This document shows positions 20,427 to 29,797 of a stretch of DNA of 64,000 nt, piece by piece. A program made the position numbers and the translations under genes. Numbering within the stretch: the first letter of the stretch is position 1; the number at the start of each line of letters is the position of its first letter. A model generated the notes under the pieces. That model saw nothing but the letters and a program-made list of their open reading frames with translations. It was not told the origin of the DNA and searched no databases. Source of the stretch: Flavobacteriales bacterium (GTDB lineage: Bacteria > Bacteroidota > Bacteroidia > Flavobacteriales_D > Crocinitomicaceae); NCBI GenBank assembly GCA_947491305.1, contig CANLIL010000004.1, forward strand, positions 1 through 64,000. Direction: 5' to 3'.

Positions 20427-20434
20427 TACATTTG
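20427..20434 (+). promoter_or_regulatory. -7 element TACATTTG directly before pyrE
   Basis: Perfect TAnnTTTG ending 4 nt before ATG 20439. Confidence 0.55.
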
Positions 20435-20438
20435 CTGC

Positions 20439-21080
20439 ATGATTTTAAACAACGATAAAGCCTTAAAAGTAGCAGAATTTTTATTGCAAATCAAGGCTGT
20501 AAAATTTCAACCAAATACGCCATTTGTTTGGGCATCTGGATGGAACTCTCCAATTTATTGTGATAACCGCATTACACTTTCTTTTCCGTCAATTAGAACA
20601 TTTATACGTCAGGCATATTCTGAAGCAGTTTTGGATTATTTTGGAAAACCTGATGTTATTGCAGGTGTAGCAACCGGCGGTATTGCTCAAGGAGCGCTCG
20701 TTGCGCAAGAATTAGGATTGCCTTTTATTTACATTCGTAGCACAGCGAAAGGTCATGGAATGGGAAATCAAATAGAAGGAGCTTTTGAAAAAGGGCAAAA
20801 AGTAGTTGTTATTGAGGATTTAATTTCAACTGGCGGAAGTAGTATTAAAGCAATTCAAGCACTGAAGGAAGCTGAACTAGACGTTAAAGGATTAATTGCT
20901 ATTTTCACTTATGGTTTCAAAGTTGCAGATGAAAATTTCAAAAATGAAAATTGTCCGTATGTTACATTAACCAATTACGATTTCATGGTAGAAGAAGCAC
21001 TGAGTAAGGATTATATTACTGATAGTGATGTTATCTCATTGCGAAAATGGAAAGATTCTCCTGAAACTTGGAACAAATAA
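20439..21080 (+). CDS. pyrE: orotate phosphoribosyltransferase
   Basis: PRPP motif VVVIEDLISTGGSSIKA; GVATGGIAQGALVA; start set to the ATG of MILNNDKALK. Confidence 0.96.
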   Translation: MILNNDKALKVAEFLLQIKAVKFQPNTPFVWASGWNSPIYCDNRITLSFPSIRTFIRQAYSEAVLDYFGKPDVIAGVATGGIAQGALVAQELGLPFIYIRSTAKGHGMGNQIEGAFEKGQKVVVIEDLISTGGSSIKAIQALKEAELDVKGLIAIFTYGFKVADENFKNENCPYVTLTNYDFMVEEALSKDYITDSDVISLRKWKDSPETWNK

Positions 21081-21086
21081 ATTTCG

Positions 21087-21494
21087 ATGATAATAAAAAG
21101 TGAAACCGTTCAAGTAACTGCTAAAAGTTCCGTAGTACTCGATTTTTTAAAAAATACTGAAAATATCTTTTATTTACTTCCTGTTGATCAAATAACTGAC
21201 TGGAAATCAACACCGAATGAATGTTCTTTTAAAGTTCAAGGTGGTATTGTAATTTCATTAATTCAAATTCCCTCAGATAACCCAACACAAATTAAACTAA
21301 AATCTGGTGAAAAATCACCTTTTCCATTTACGCTTACAATTCATTCACTTTCAATAGGTGATCAAACAGAAGGTTTTATCGTGTTTGATGGAGAATTGAA
21401 TATGTTTTTAAAAATGTTGGTAGAAAAGCCGTTGACAGCCTTGTTTAATATAATGTCTGAAAACTTAAAGAAATATTTTATAGTACAAATTTAA
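21087..21494 (+). CDS. hypothetical protein, possibly SRPBCC/START-like
   Basis: 135 aa, follows pyrE closely; overlaps birA convergently by 17 bp. Confidence 0.6.
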   Translation: MIIKSETVQVTAKSSVVLDFLKNTENIFYLLPVDQITDWKSTPNECSFKVQGGIVISLIQIPSDNPTQIKLKSGEKSPFPFTLTIHSLSIGDQTEGFIVFDGELNMFLKMLVEKPLTALFNIMSENLKKYFIVQI

Positions 21495-22206
21495 TTTCTT
21501 TTAAATCAAACGAAATTAAACTCCCATCTACTTCAATTAATAGTAAACCATTTTTGTCAATACCACGAATTATTCCATAAAAAAAAGTGCTTTCTTTTTC
21601 GAATTTAGTTCGTTGATTAATCCTAAACATGTTATCAACAAAATCTTCTTTTAATTTGGGTGAATTTTCTAGAACTAGCTCCCAATTTTTAGACAATTGA
21701 TTCAACAACATAAATAACAACTCATTACGTTGGAGAAAAACACCCGTTTCGAGTTGTAAACTTGTTGCATTTAACCCCTCGAATTCGAGTTGATTCACAT
21801 TCAATCCTATGCCTAAAATAGAACTTGTAATAAATTGATTCGTGACACTGTTTTCTATTAAAATTCCTGCAATCTTTTTTGTGCCAACATATACATCATT
21901 TGGCCATTTTACAGTAGCTGAAATGCCAAATTTTCTTAAAATTTCACGAATTGAATTAGCGGCAAAAAAGGTAAGTAAAACTTGCTGAGACACTGACAGA
22001 TTGTCGGGCTTTAAAAAAATTGAAAGTAAGATGTTTTCACTTGTTTTTGCTTGCCATAATGAACCCCTTTGCCCCTTTCCAGCTGTTTGTACATCTGCCA
22101 ATATTGCCGTTCCATGTTCAATACTACTTGCTTTTGATAACTTGGCAACATAATTGTTTGTAGAATCAACTGAATCTAAATAAACGATTTTTTGTCCAAT
22201 CTTCAT
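21478..22206 (-). CDS. birA: biotin--[acetyl-CoA-carboxylase] ligase
   Basis: DVQTAGKGQRGSLWQ, VKWPNDVYVGTKKIAGILIE, GIGLNVNQ motifs; no N-terminal HTH. Confidence 0.95.
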   Translation of the reverse strand: MKIGQKIVYLDSVDSTNNYVAKLSKASSIEHGTAILADVQTAGKGQRGSLWQAKTSENILLSIFLKPDNLSVSQQVLLTFFAANSIREILRKFGISATVKWPNDVYVGTKKIAGILIENSVTNQFITSSILGIGLNVNQLEFEGLNATSLQLETGVFLQRNELLFMLLNQLSKNWELVLENSPKLKEDFVDNMFRINQRTKFEKESTFFYGIIRGIDKNGLLLIEVDGSLISFDLKEIKFVL

Positions 22207-22260
22207 GCTTTTGTGTTAAATTGATGCAATTAAATATGGGGTAAAATTAAAATTAAAAGT

Positions 22261-22268
22261 TAGATTTG
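22261..22268 (+). promoter_or_regulatory. -7 element TAGATTTG upstream of rsfS
   Basis: TAnnTTTG match 19 nt before ATG 22288. Confidence 0.45.
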
Positions 22269-22287
22269 TAAAGAATAAAAAAAGCAA

Positions 22288-22665
22288 ATGATTAAACTAA
22301 AGACAGATGTTAATTCTCAAACGTTGTGTGATGCAATTGTTGAAGGAATGCAAGACAATAAAGCAAAGAATATCGTAGTATTGGATTTAAGAGAAATCTC
22401 AAGCGCAGTGTGTGATTTTTTCGTGATTTGTAGCGGTGAATCTTCAACGCAAGTAGATGGTATTGGTTCGTCTGTAACCAAATACACTCGAAAAGAATTA
22501 AAAGAAAAACCTTGGCACATTGAAGGAAAAACAAACAGTGAATGGATTTTGTTAGATTATGTAAGTGTTGTAGCGCATGTTTTTTACAAAGATGCTCGCC
22601 CTTTTTATGATTTAGAAGATTTATGGTCAGATGCAAAACGGACCAATATTCCTGATTTAAATTAA
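22288..22665 (+). CDS. rsfS: ribosome silencing factor RsfS
   Basis: DLREISSAVCDFFVICSGESSTQVDGI, WILLDYVSVVAHVF, YDLEDLWSDA. Confidence 0.96.
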   Translation: MIKLKTDVNSQTLCDAIVEGMQDNKAKNIVVLDLREISSAVCDFFVICSGESSTQVDGIGSSVTKYTRKELKEKPWHIEGKTNSEWILLDYVSVVAHVFYKDARPFYDLEDLWSDAKRTNIPDLN

Positions 22666-22691
22666 CAAAAACACTTCATTTTAACAACAAT

Positions 22692-24806
22692 ATGGCAGAA
22701 GGATCGAACAAAAAAGGTAGTCCATTTTCAATTTACTGGATATACGCTCTTATCGGAGTTGCAATCATTGGTTATCAAATTTATTTTGGCTACTCAAATG
22801 AGTTAACATTAAACAATCAGAACACATTTTTTGAATTAGCTGAAAATGGATATGTTAAAGATGTTCATTTAGTTAATAAAGTAAAAGTTGAATTCAAGTT
22901 AAATGAAGACGGTAAAACTTTTGTGAAACAGACTTCTGAAACCAAATATAAGTTACTTAAAAAAGCTTTGACTGATTCTAAAGTTAAACGAGGTGAACAA
23001 GAAATTGAGTTCAAAATTGCTGACGCTGGGGTTTTTCAAAATCAAGTAAATGAATTAAATAAAGAGATTAAAAAAAACAACACTACAAAAGCAATAAATA
23101 AAAGCAAATCTGTAGCACCTGTAAATGTTGCTGTTATTGATGAACCAGATTATTTAGGAAGTATTATTAGCTTTATTTTACCTATTTTAATTTTAGGTTT
23201 TATCTGGTTTTTTGTCATGCGAAGAATGTCAGGTGGCGGCGGCGGAGGAGGCGGAAGCCAGATTTTCAATATTGGAAAATCACGAGCTCAAGTTTATGAT
23301 AAAGGAAAATCAACCAATATTACATTTGAAGACGTTGCAGGTTTACAAGGTGCAAAAGAAGAAATCGTAGAGATTGTAGAGTTTTTAAAAAACCCAGGGA
23401 AATATACTGAACTAGGTGCTAAAATTCCAAAAGGAGCTTTACTTGTTGGACCTCCTGGTACAGGTAAAACATTATTAGCGAAAGCAGTTGCTGGTGAAGC
23501 TAAAGTTCCATTTTTCTCGCTTTCCGGATCTGACTTTGTTGAAATGTTTGTAGGAGTTGGTGCATCTCGTGTTCGTGATTTGTTCAAGCAAGCGAAAGAA
23601 AAAGCACCTTCTATCATTTTTATTGATGAAATAGATGCTATCGGTCGTGCACGTGGAAAAAACAATGGTTTCAACTCAAATGATGAACGCGAAAACACCT
23701 TGAACCAATTGTTAACAGAAATGGACGGATTTGGTACAAATTCAGGTGTAATTATCATTGCAGCAACCAACAGAGCAGATGTATTAGACAGCGCTTTAAT
23801 GCGCGCAGGTCGATTTGATCGTCAGATTTATGTTGACATGCCAGATTTAAATGAGCGTAAAGAGATTTTTCAAGTACATTTAAAACCGATAAAATTAGAG
23901 CCTGGAATTGATATTGATTTCTTATCCAAACAAACACCAGGATTTTCTGGAGCTGATATAGCGAACCTTTGTAATGAAGCCGCATTAATTGCAGCGCGTC
24001 ACAATAAACAATTTGTTCAAAAACAAGATTTCTTAGACGCTGTTGATCGAATTGTTGGTGGTTTAGAAAAGAAAAATAAAATTATTACAAAAGCAGAAAA
24101 AAGATCGATTGCATATCACGAAGCAGGTCACGCAACTATTTCTTGGTTATTGGAATACGCTCATCCATTGGTGAAAGTTACGATTGTTCCGAGAGGTCAA
24201 TCTTTAGGCGCTGCATGGTATTTACCCGAAGAAAGAAGTATTACAACAACAGAACAAATATTAGACGAAATGTGCGCTGCCCTTGGTGGAAGAGCTGCTG
24301 AAAAAATAACGTTTGATAAAATTAGTACCGGAGCATTAAGTGATTTGGAAAAAGTTACCAAACAAGCTTATGCAATGGTTTCTATTTATGGATTAAATGA
24401 CAAAATCGGAAATATTTCCTACTACGATTCCCAAGGACGTGATTCTTTTACTAAACCTTATTCAGATGACACAGCACGCGTAATCGATGAAGAAGTAAGT
24501 AAATTAATTGAATTCCAATACCAACGTGCCTTGAGTTTATTGGAAGAGAATAAAGATAAATTAGATTTATTAGCTGAAAAATTATTAGCCGTTGAAGTGT
24601 TATTTAAAGAAGATTTAGTTGAAATATTCGGTGAACGACCTTGGAATACCGTTGAGGAAATTGAAGTTGAGCGACCTGAAGGAACGATTGAAATCGAAAC
24701 AATTTCAGAAAGCGATTCAGAAGAAACAACTCCAACAGAAGCAATAACTACTGCTGAAAATCCAGAGGAAAACAGCAATGATTCTGAACAAAAGGAAGAA
24801 ATATAA
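22692..24806 (+). CDS. ftsH: ATP-dependent zinc metalloprotease FtsH
   Basis: [21 protein letters not shown] region, HEAGH zinc site; two N-terminal TMs. Confidence 0.98.
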   Translation: MAEGSNKKGSPFSIYWIYALIGVAIIGYQIYFGYSNELTLNNQNTFFELAENGYVKDVHLVNKVKVEFKLNEDGKTFVKQTSETKYKLLKKALTDSKVKRGEQEIEFKIADAGVFQNQVNELNKEIKKNNTTKAINKSKSVAPVNVAVIDEPDYLGSIISFILPILILGFIWFFVMRRMSGGGGGGGGSQIFNIGKSRAQVYDKGKSTNITFEDVAGLQGAKEEIVEIVEFLKNPGKYTELGAKIPKGALLVGPPGTGKTLLAKAVAGEAKVPFFSLSGSDFVEMFVGVGASRVRDLFKQAKEKAPSIIFIDEIDAIGRARGKNNGFNSNDERENTLNQLLTEMDGFGTNSGVIIIAATNRADVLDSALMRAGRFDRQIYVDMPDLNERKEIFQVHLKPIKLEPGIDIDFLSKQTPGFSGADIANLCNEAALIAARHNKQFVQKQDFLDAVDRIVGGLEKKNKIITKAEKRSIAYHEAGHATISWLLEYAHPLVKVTIVPRGQSLGAAWYLPEERSITTTEQILDEMCAALGGRAAEKITFDKISTGALSDLEKVTKQAYAMVSIYGLNDKIGNISYYDSQGRDSFTKPYSDDTARVIDEEVSKLIEFQYQRALSLLEENKDKLDLLAEKLLAVEVLFKEDLVEIFGERPWNTVEEIEVERPEGTIEIETISESDSEETTPTEAITTAENPEENSNDSEQKEEI

Positions 24807-24827
24807 TTCTTGAATATTTTCAAATTT

Positions 24828-24855
24828 ATCCCGTTTTCATATTCGAAAACGGGAT
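24828..24855 (+). terminator. ftsH terminator
   Basis: ATCCCGTTTTC-atattc-GAAAACGGGAT followed by T8. Confidence 0.9.
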
Positions 24856-24916
24856 TTTTTTTACCCATAAAATTGCTTTTATTCAATTTTAAATAGGAAA
24901 AAAGACACATTTTTGT

Positions 24917-24924
24917 TAATTTTG
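24917..24924 (+). promoter_or_regulatory. -7 element TAATTTTG directly before cdsA
   Basis: TAnnTTTG ending 4 nt before ATG 24929. Confidence 0.5.
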
Positions 24925-24928
24925 TAAG

Positions 24929-25744
24929 ATGAATAATCTAATACTAAGAGCAATAACTGGTGCATTATTTGCATTTGTTGTCTTAGGTTCCATTCTTTGG
25001 GATCCCTATGCCCAAGCAATTGTATTTTCGATTTTCATGGTTTTAGGATTGTTAGAATTCTACAATTTATTCAATAATCACCGTGTCGTTCGTGTAAGTA
25101 AAGAAATCGGAGTTTTTATTGGAATTTTTATCTTCTGTTTGTTAGTTGGAATTAGCTTAGATTGGCTTCCAGTGATATCCATTGCATTAATTTCACCTTT
25201 GTTTTTCGCATTAATTTTGGCGGAACTTTGGCGAAAAAAGGAACATCCTTTGATCAATATTTCTGTATTGGTATTTGGAATAATATATGTCGTATTGCCG
25301 TTTTACCTTACTATTGATCTTAACCTAAGAAATGAAAGTGATCTGCCAAATGTAGTTGGAATGTACATATTGATTTGGACAAACGATACATTTGCATATT
25401 TAACAGGTCGTGTTTTTGGTAAAACAAAATTGTTTGAGCGAATTTCTCCTAAAAAAACGTGGGAAGGTACAATTGGAGGTGTTTTTGTGACACTTGTTTT
25501 TGGATTTATTATTGGTGCGTTCATTAATAAAGGAGAAGAATTGTTTTGGATTATTTCTGCTATGATAATTGCACCGTGTGCAATTTTTGGTGATTTATTA
25601 GAATCATTATTTAAACGCAGTTTAAATATCAAAGATTCTGGAACTATATTACCCGGACATGGCGGGATTTTAGATCGTTTTGATGCGGCACTTTTTGCTA
25701 TTCCATTTTTCTATTGTTGGGCAATGATTTATGCCTATTTTTAA
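24929..25744 (+). CDS. cdsA: phosphatidate cytidylyltransferase
   Basis: SPKKTWEGTIGG and GDLLESLFKRSLNIKDSGTILPGHGGILDRFDA signature. Confidence 0.96.
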   Translation: MNNLILRAITGALFAFVVLGSILWDPYAQAIVFSIFMVLGLLEFYNLFNNHRVVRVSKEIGVFIGIFIFCLLVGISLDWLPVISIALISPLFFALILAELWRKKEHPLINISVLVFGIIYVVLPFYLTIDLNLRNESDLPNVVGMYILIWTNDTFAYLTGRVFGKTKLFERISPKKTWEGTIGGVFVTLVFGFIIGAFINKGEELFWIISAMIIAPCAIFGDLLESLFKRSLNIKDSGTILPGHGGILDRFDAALFAIPFFYCWAMIYAYF

Positions 25745-25755
25745 TTTTTTTACTT

Positions 25756-26421
25756 ATGACATTACACAGAGAAGGATATTTAATTATGACAATTGGATTG
25801 CTACTTTTAAGCGGCGTTCAAGTATTGAATTTTATTTTATTGATGTTCACTGGCTGGCATTGGCTTTTTACCTTGTTAACAGTTGGTGTTTTGGTAATGG
25901 CATATCTTATTATTCAATTTTTTAGAATCCCTAAAAGAACGTGTGTTTTTACTGAAAATGATATTATTTGTCCTGCAGATGGCAAAGTTGTTGTGATTGA
26001 AGAAGTTGAAGAAACGGAATATTTTCACGATCGAAGAATTCAAATTTCAATCTTCATGTCTCCGCTAAATGTTCACGCTAATTTTAATCCAATTTCTGGT
26101 ATAGTTAAGTATATAAAATACCATCCAGGATTATTTTTAGTCGCTTGGCATCCAAAGAGTAGTACAGAAAACGAACGATCTACAATGGTTGTTGAACATG
26201 CGTCTGGTAAAGAGGTGTTGTTCCGCCAAATTGCAGGTGCTGTTGCACGAAGAATTTGTTATTATTTACAACCAGGACAAAAAATCACAACAGGAGAAGA
26301 ATTTGGATTCATTAAATTTGGTTCGCGCATTGATTTGTTTTTACCACTTGATTCAACAATAAATGTTAAAATTGGTGATGTGGTTCAATCTAAATTGACA
26401 AAAATTGGAGAATTAAACTAA
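25756..26421 (+). CDS. psd: phosphatidylserine decarboxylase family protein
   Basis: ADGKVVVIEEV, MSPLNVHANFNPISG, FGSRIDLFLP; start set to the ATG of MTLHREGY. Confidence 0.93.
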   Translation: MTLHREGYLIMTIGLLLLSGVQVLNFILLMFTGWHWLFTLLTVGVLVMAYLIIQFFRIPKRTCVFTENDIICPADGKVVVIEEVEETEYFHDRRIQISIFMSPLNVHANFNPISGIVKYIKYHPGLFLVAWHPKSSTENERSTMVVEHASGKEVLFRQIAGAVARRICYYLQPGQKITTGEEFGFIKFGSRIDLFLPLDSTINVKIGDVVQSKLTKIGELN

Positions 26422-26456
26422 ATAATTTATATATTCACAAAAAAAAAACAAGAGCT

Positions 26457-26687
26457 ATGAAAAAAATATTTTTTGCTGTTGCATTGATGACATTTGTAGG
26501 AACAATTGCTTCAACTGCTTATGCTGCATCGAATGGTGTATCGAAAGAGATTAAAAAAGACGATAAGAAAAAGAAACGTAAGAAAAAAGACGCCGCTTGT
26601 TGTTCAGGTGAACAAGAAAAAGCTGCTGGATCTTGCGCTAAACCAGGAACTGAAGGTAAATCTTGTTGCAAAAAAGAGAAAAACTAA
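26457..26687 (+). CDS. small secreted Lys- and Cys-rich protein, unknown function
   Basis: 76 aa; signal peptide MKKIFFAVALMTFVGTIASTAYA, then KKDDKKKKRKKK and CC...C...CC; terminator follows at once. Confidence 0.75.
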   Translation: MKKIFFAVALMTFVGTIASTAYAASNGVSKEIKKDDKKKKRKKKDAACCSGEQEKAAGSCAKPGTEGKSCCKKEKN

Positions 26688-26706
26688 TTTTTTCTTAAAA
26701 CATTAT

Positions 26707-26738
26707 AAAAAGCCGATCGAATATTCAATCGGCTTTTT
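26707..26738. terminator. Bidirectional hairpin terminator between small Cys-rich gene and xth
   Basis: AAAAAGCCGAT ... ATCGGCTTTTT. Confidence 0.88.
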
Positions 26739-26752
26739 GTTTTTAATTATTG

Positions 26753-27511
26753 TTATAGTTCGATTCCAACTGGACAATGATCCGAACCTAAAATTTCATT
26801 CAATATAAAAGCCTGATTTACCTTCGGTAAAAAGTGTTCAGAAACTAAAAAATAATCAATTCTCCAGCCAATATTTTTCCCTCTAGCGCCTGCTCGGTAA
26901 CTCCACCAAGTATATTTGACTTCTGTATTATTTAACGCACGAAATGTGTCAACAAAGCCATTTGATGTAAAGGCATCCATTCCATCAATTTCTTCTTGCA
27001 TGAAGCCCGCTGCTTTGTTGTAATTTTGTTTTGGTCGTGCTAAATCTATTTCTTTATGCGCAACATTAAAATCGCCACACACTATTACAGGTTTCAATGT
27101 TTCCAATTGCTTTAAATAAGCTAAAAATGTTTGATCCCACGATTGTCTGTAACCCAGTCGCGCTAATTCACTTCCAGAATTTGGAACATATACACTGATT
27201 ACATAAAAATCAGCGAACTCCGCACAAGTAACACGGCCTTCTTGATCGTGATCCGTATGTCCAATTCCATATGTTACAGCAATCGGTTGGATTTTTGACA
27301 AGATTGCTGTTCCTGAATAGCCTTTTTTTTCTGCTTCATTTCCAACAACATAGTAAGCAGTTAATTCAGCCACCGCTTCTTTTACCTGTTCAACCGTTGC
27401 TTTAGTTTCTTGTAAACAAATGATGTCTGCGTTCACGTGTTGCATATCTTGAATGAATGATTTTTGCGTTATCGCGCGTATTCCATTCACATTAAAAGAA
27501 ATAATCTTCAT
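26753..27511 (-). CDS. xth: exodeoxyribonuclease III
   Basis: MKIISFNVNGIRA, CLQETKA, VCGDFNVAHKEIDLARPK, GWRIDYFLVS, SDHCPVG. Confidence 0.96.
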   Translation of the reverse strand: MKIISFNVNGIRAITQKSFIQDMQHVNADIICLQETKATVEQVKEAVAELTAYYVVGNEAEKKGYSGTAILSKIQPIAVTYGIGHTDHDQEGRVTCAEFADFYVISVYVPNSGSELARLGYRQSWDQTFLAYLKQLETLKPVIVCGDFNVAHKEIDLARPKQNYNKAAGFMQEEIDGMDAFTSNGFVDTFRALNNTEVKYTWWSYRAGARGKNIGWRIDYFLVSEHFLPKVNQAFILNEILGSDHCPVGIEL

Positions 27512-27629
27512 AAAAAAGTTTTTTCAAAGATAAGTAAGAATTAATTTATTTTGAGTTTTAACAACTAATTCAACCTTAAATTGTTCAATACAGTAGAACT
27601 TGTTTACAAGATAGTTAAACTTGTTTCAT

Positions 27630-27637
27630 TAACTTTG
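27630..27637 (+). promoter_or_regulatory. -7 element TAACTTTG directly before mutS2-like gene
   Basis: TAnnTTTG ending 5 nt before ATG 27643. Confidence 0.45.
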
Positions 27638-27642
27638 TCACC

Positions 27643-29769
27643 ATGCAGCAATTTGATCAGCAAACACTCAATGATTTAGAATTTTCAACCATACAAGAAT
27701 GGCTGGTTGAGAACGGTATTGGTCCAACTGCTCGTGAACGATTGCAAGAATTGACACCAAGCACGCATTTTCCTACAATTGAAAAAGAACTCAATAAAGT
27801 CAATGAATTGGTTCAAATTCGATTAAATGGTGAAAGTTTTCCAGCTTTAGATTTTGAAGAATTAAAAGCAGAATTACGTTTATTACCCATTAAAAATGCT
27901 GTTTTAACGTTAGAAGGTTACATTCGCATTGTTCGTGCATCTGAATTAGTGAATGCATTACTTTATTTTTTCGATAAACGAGCAGCAGATTTCCCTTTGC
28001 TATTCAATCAATTAGAGGCTGCATATTTCACAACAGAAATTATTGATGCTATTGAAAAAGTATTTGATAAAACTGGAAATGTTAAGGACGATGCATCTAA
28101 ATTATTAGCAGAAATTCGCCAAAAAATCAAAGTAATTCGCAATCAAATCAATAAAAACTTTGACAAAGAAATTCGAAAATTAACCAAAGAAAATGTTTTA
28201 GGCGACACGCGTGAGGCATTTGTCAACGACCGCCGTGTTTTAACAATTGTTTCTACCTATAAAAGAAAAGTACCTGGAACCGTTGTTGGTTCAAGTAAAA
28301 CAGGAAGTTTAACGTTTATTGAACCACAAGTTAACCTTCAGCTCAACAATGAGTTAGAAATGCTTTTGGATGATGAACGAAAAGAGATTTTCAGAATTTT
28401 ACAGGCGTTAACGAAAGAAATCGCATTGTTTACGCCCTTGATTGAAGCGTATCAACGCATCATAACAGAAATTGATTTCATCAATGCTAAAGCACGTTTA
28501 GCGTTAGAAATAAACGGTGTTTTACCTGGAATAGTTTCAGATACTACGATTGAATTAATCGATGCATTCCACCCTATTTTATGGAAAAACAACAAAGAAT
28601 TGGGTAAAAAAACCTATTCACAATATATTCAGATGGATAAATTTTCTCGAATGTTAGTGATTTCAGGTCCCAATGCTGGTGGAAAAAGCATCACATTAAA
28701 AACAATCGGTTTATTGCAATTAATGTTGCAAGCTGGCTTATTAGTCCCGGTGAATCCAAACAGCAAAATGTGTTTTTTTCAACAAATCTTAACAGATATT
28801 GGCGACAATCAATCCATTGAAAATGAATTAAGTACTTATTCCTACCGTTTAAAAAGAATGAACTATTTTTTATCGGTAGCCAACAAACGGACCTTGTTAT
28901 TATTGGATGAATTTGGAACTGGTTCTGATCCCGATTTAGGTGGTGCATTAGCGGAAGTATTTTTTGAAGAATTGTACAATCGAAGAAGTTTTGGAGTAAT
29001 CACAACGCACTATGCGACAATAAAACTCAAAGCTGACCAACTTAAAAATGCAATTAATGGTTGTATGTTATTCAATACAGAAACACTTGAACCCTTGTAT
29101 AAATTTTCTATTGGTCAACCTGGAAGCTCGTTTACGTTTGAAGTAGCTCAAATAAACGGAATTCCGTTGTCATTAATTGAAGATGCAAAAACACGATTGG
29201 ACGAGCATAAAGTCAAAATGGATAAATTGTTGAGCGAGTTACAGCGTGAAAAAACATATTTAGAACGTTTAAACTCCGAACATGTAGAAGCCCAAGTTTC
29301 AGCACAAACAGCTAAAAACGATTACTTGGAAAAGAAAACGCGTTACGATGAAAAACTCAAAACGCAACAAGCAACTATTGAACGTGATAATAAATACTTG
29401 AATGCAGGCAAAAAAATGCTTTCATTTATTGATCGTTTCACGGTTAAATCGCGTAAAAAAGACGTCAACAAACCATTAATTGACGAAGTCATAAAATACA
29501 TTTCAGTTGAAAAATCTAAAATAGAAGAAGTGAAACGAACTGTTTTACTTAAATCGAAGATTGCAACGCCTAAAAATGCACCTAAACGAGCGCTAAAATC
29601 ACTAAATGATCCACATCAGCGCGCTAAAATCGTGATTGGCTCCACCGTTAAATTAATCGAAACAAAACAAACAGGTACTGTTGAAAATTGCGTAGGTGAT
29701 GCAATTACAGTTGTATTTGGTTTCATTCGAATGAAAGTTGAGCGAGAAAAATTAAGTTGGTTGAAGTGA
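27643..29769 (+). CDS. MutS2-like protein lacking a C-terminal Smr domain
   Basis: GPNAGGKSITLKTIG Walker A, LLLLDEFGTGSDPDLGGAL, TTHYATIK; ends in an SH3/KOW-like segment with no Smr nuclease after it. Confidence 0.9.
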   Translation: MQQFDQQTLNDLEFSTIQEWLVENGIGPTARERLQELTPSTHFPTIEKELNKVNELVQIRLNGESFPALDFEELKAELRLLPIKNAVLTLEGYIRIVRASELVNALLYFFDKRAADFPLLFNQLEAAYFTTEIIDAIEKVFDKTGNVKDDASKLLAEIRQKIKVIRNQINKNFDKEIRKLTKENVLGDTREAFVNDRRVLTIVSTYKRKVPGTVVGSSKTGSLTFIEPQVNLQLNNELEMLLDDERKEIFRILQALTKEIALFTPLIEAYQRIITEIDFINAKARLALEINGVLPGIVSDTTIELIDAFHPILWKNNKELGKKTYSQYIQMDKFSRMLVISGPNAGGKSITLKTIGLLQLMLQAGLLVPVNPNSKMCFFQQILTDIGDNQSIENELSTYSYRLKRMNYFLSVANKRTLLLLDEFGTGSDPDLGGALAEVFFEELYNRRSFGVITTHYATIKLKADQLKNAINGCMLFNTETLEPLYKFSIGQPGSSFTFEVAQINGIPLSLIEDAKTRLDEHKVKMDKLLSELQREKTYLERLNSEHVEAQVSAQTAKNDYLEKKTRYDEKLKTQQATIERDNKYLNAGKKMLSFIDRFTVKSRKKDVNKPLIDEVIKYISVEKSKIEEVKRTVLLKSKIATPKNAPKRALKSLNDPHQRAKIVIGSTVKLIETKQTGTVENCVGDAITVVFGFIRMKVEREKLSWLK

Positions 29770-29776
29770 TTTTAGT

Positions 29777-29797
29777 GAATAAATCATTCATTTATTC
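29777..29797. terminator. Low-GC hairpin over the convergent gene ends
   Basis: GAATAAAT-cattc-ATTTATTC, perfect 8-bp arms. Confidence 0.4.

Noticed and set aside
23294-23770. 158-aa minus-strand ORF in ftsH
   Set aside because: Mirror of the conserved AAA+ region; long antisense ORFs are common there from codon bias.
24458-24910. 150-aa minus-strand ORF at the ftsH 3' end
   Set aside because: Spans the ftsH terminator and is antisense to ftsH; Ser-rich artefact.
26506-26808. Plus-strand 100-aa ORF overlapping the Cys/Lys-rich gene
   Set aside because: Out of frame with the signal-peptide ORF and runs through the terminator into xth.
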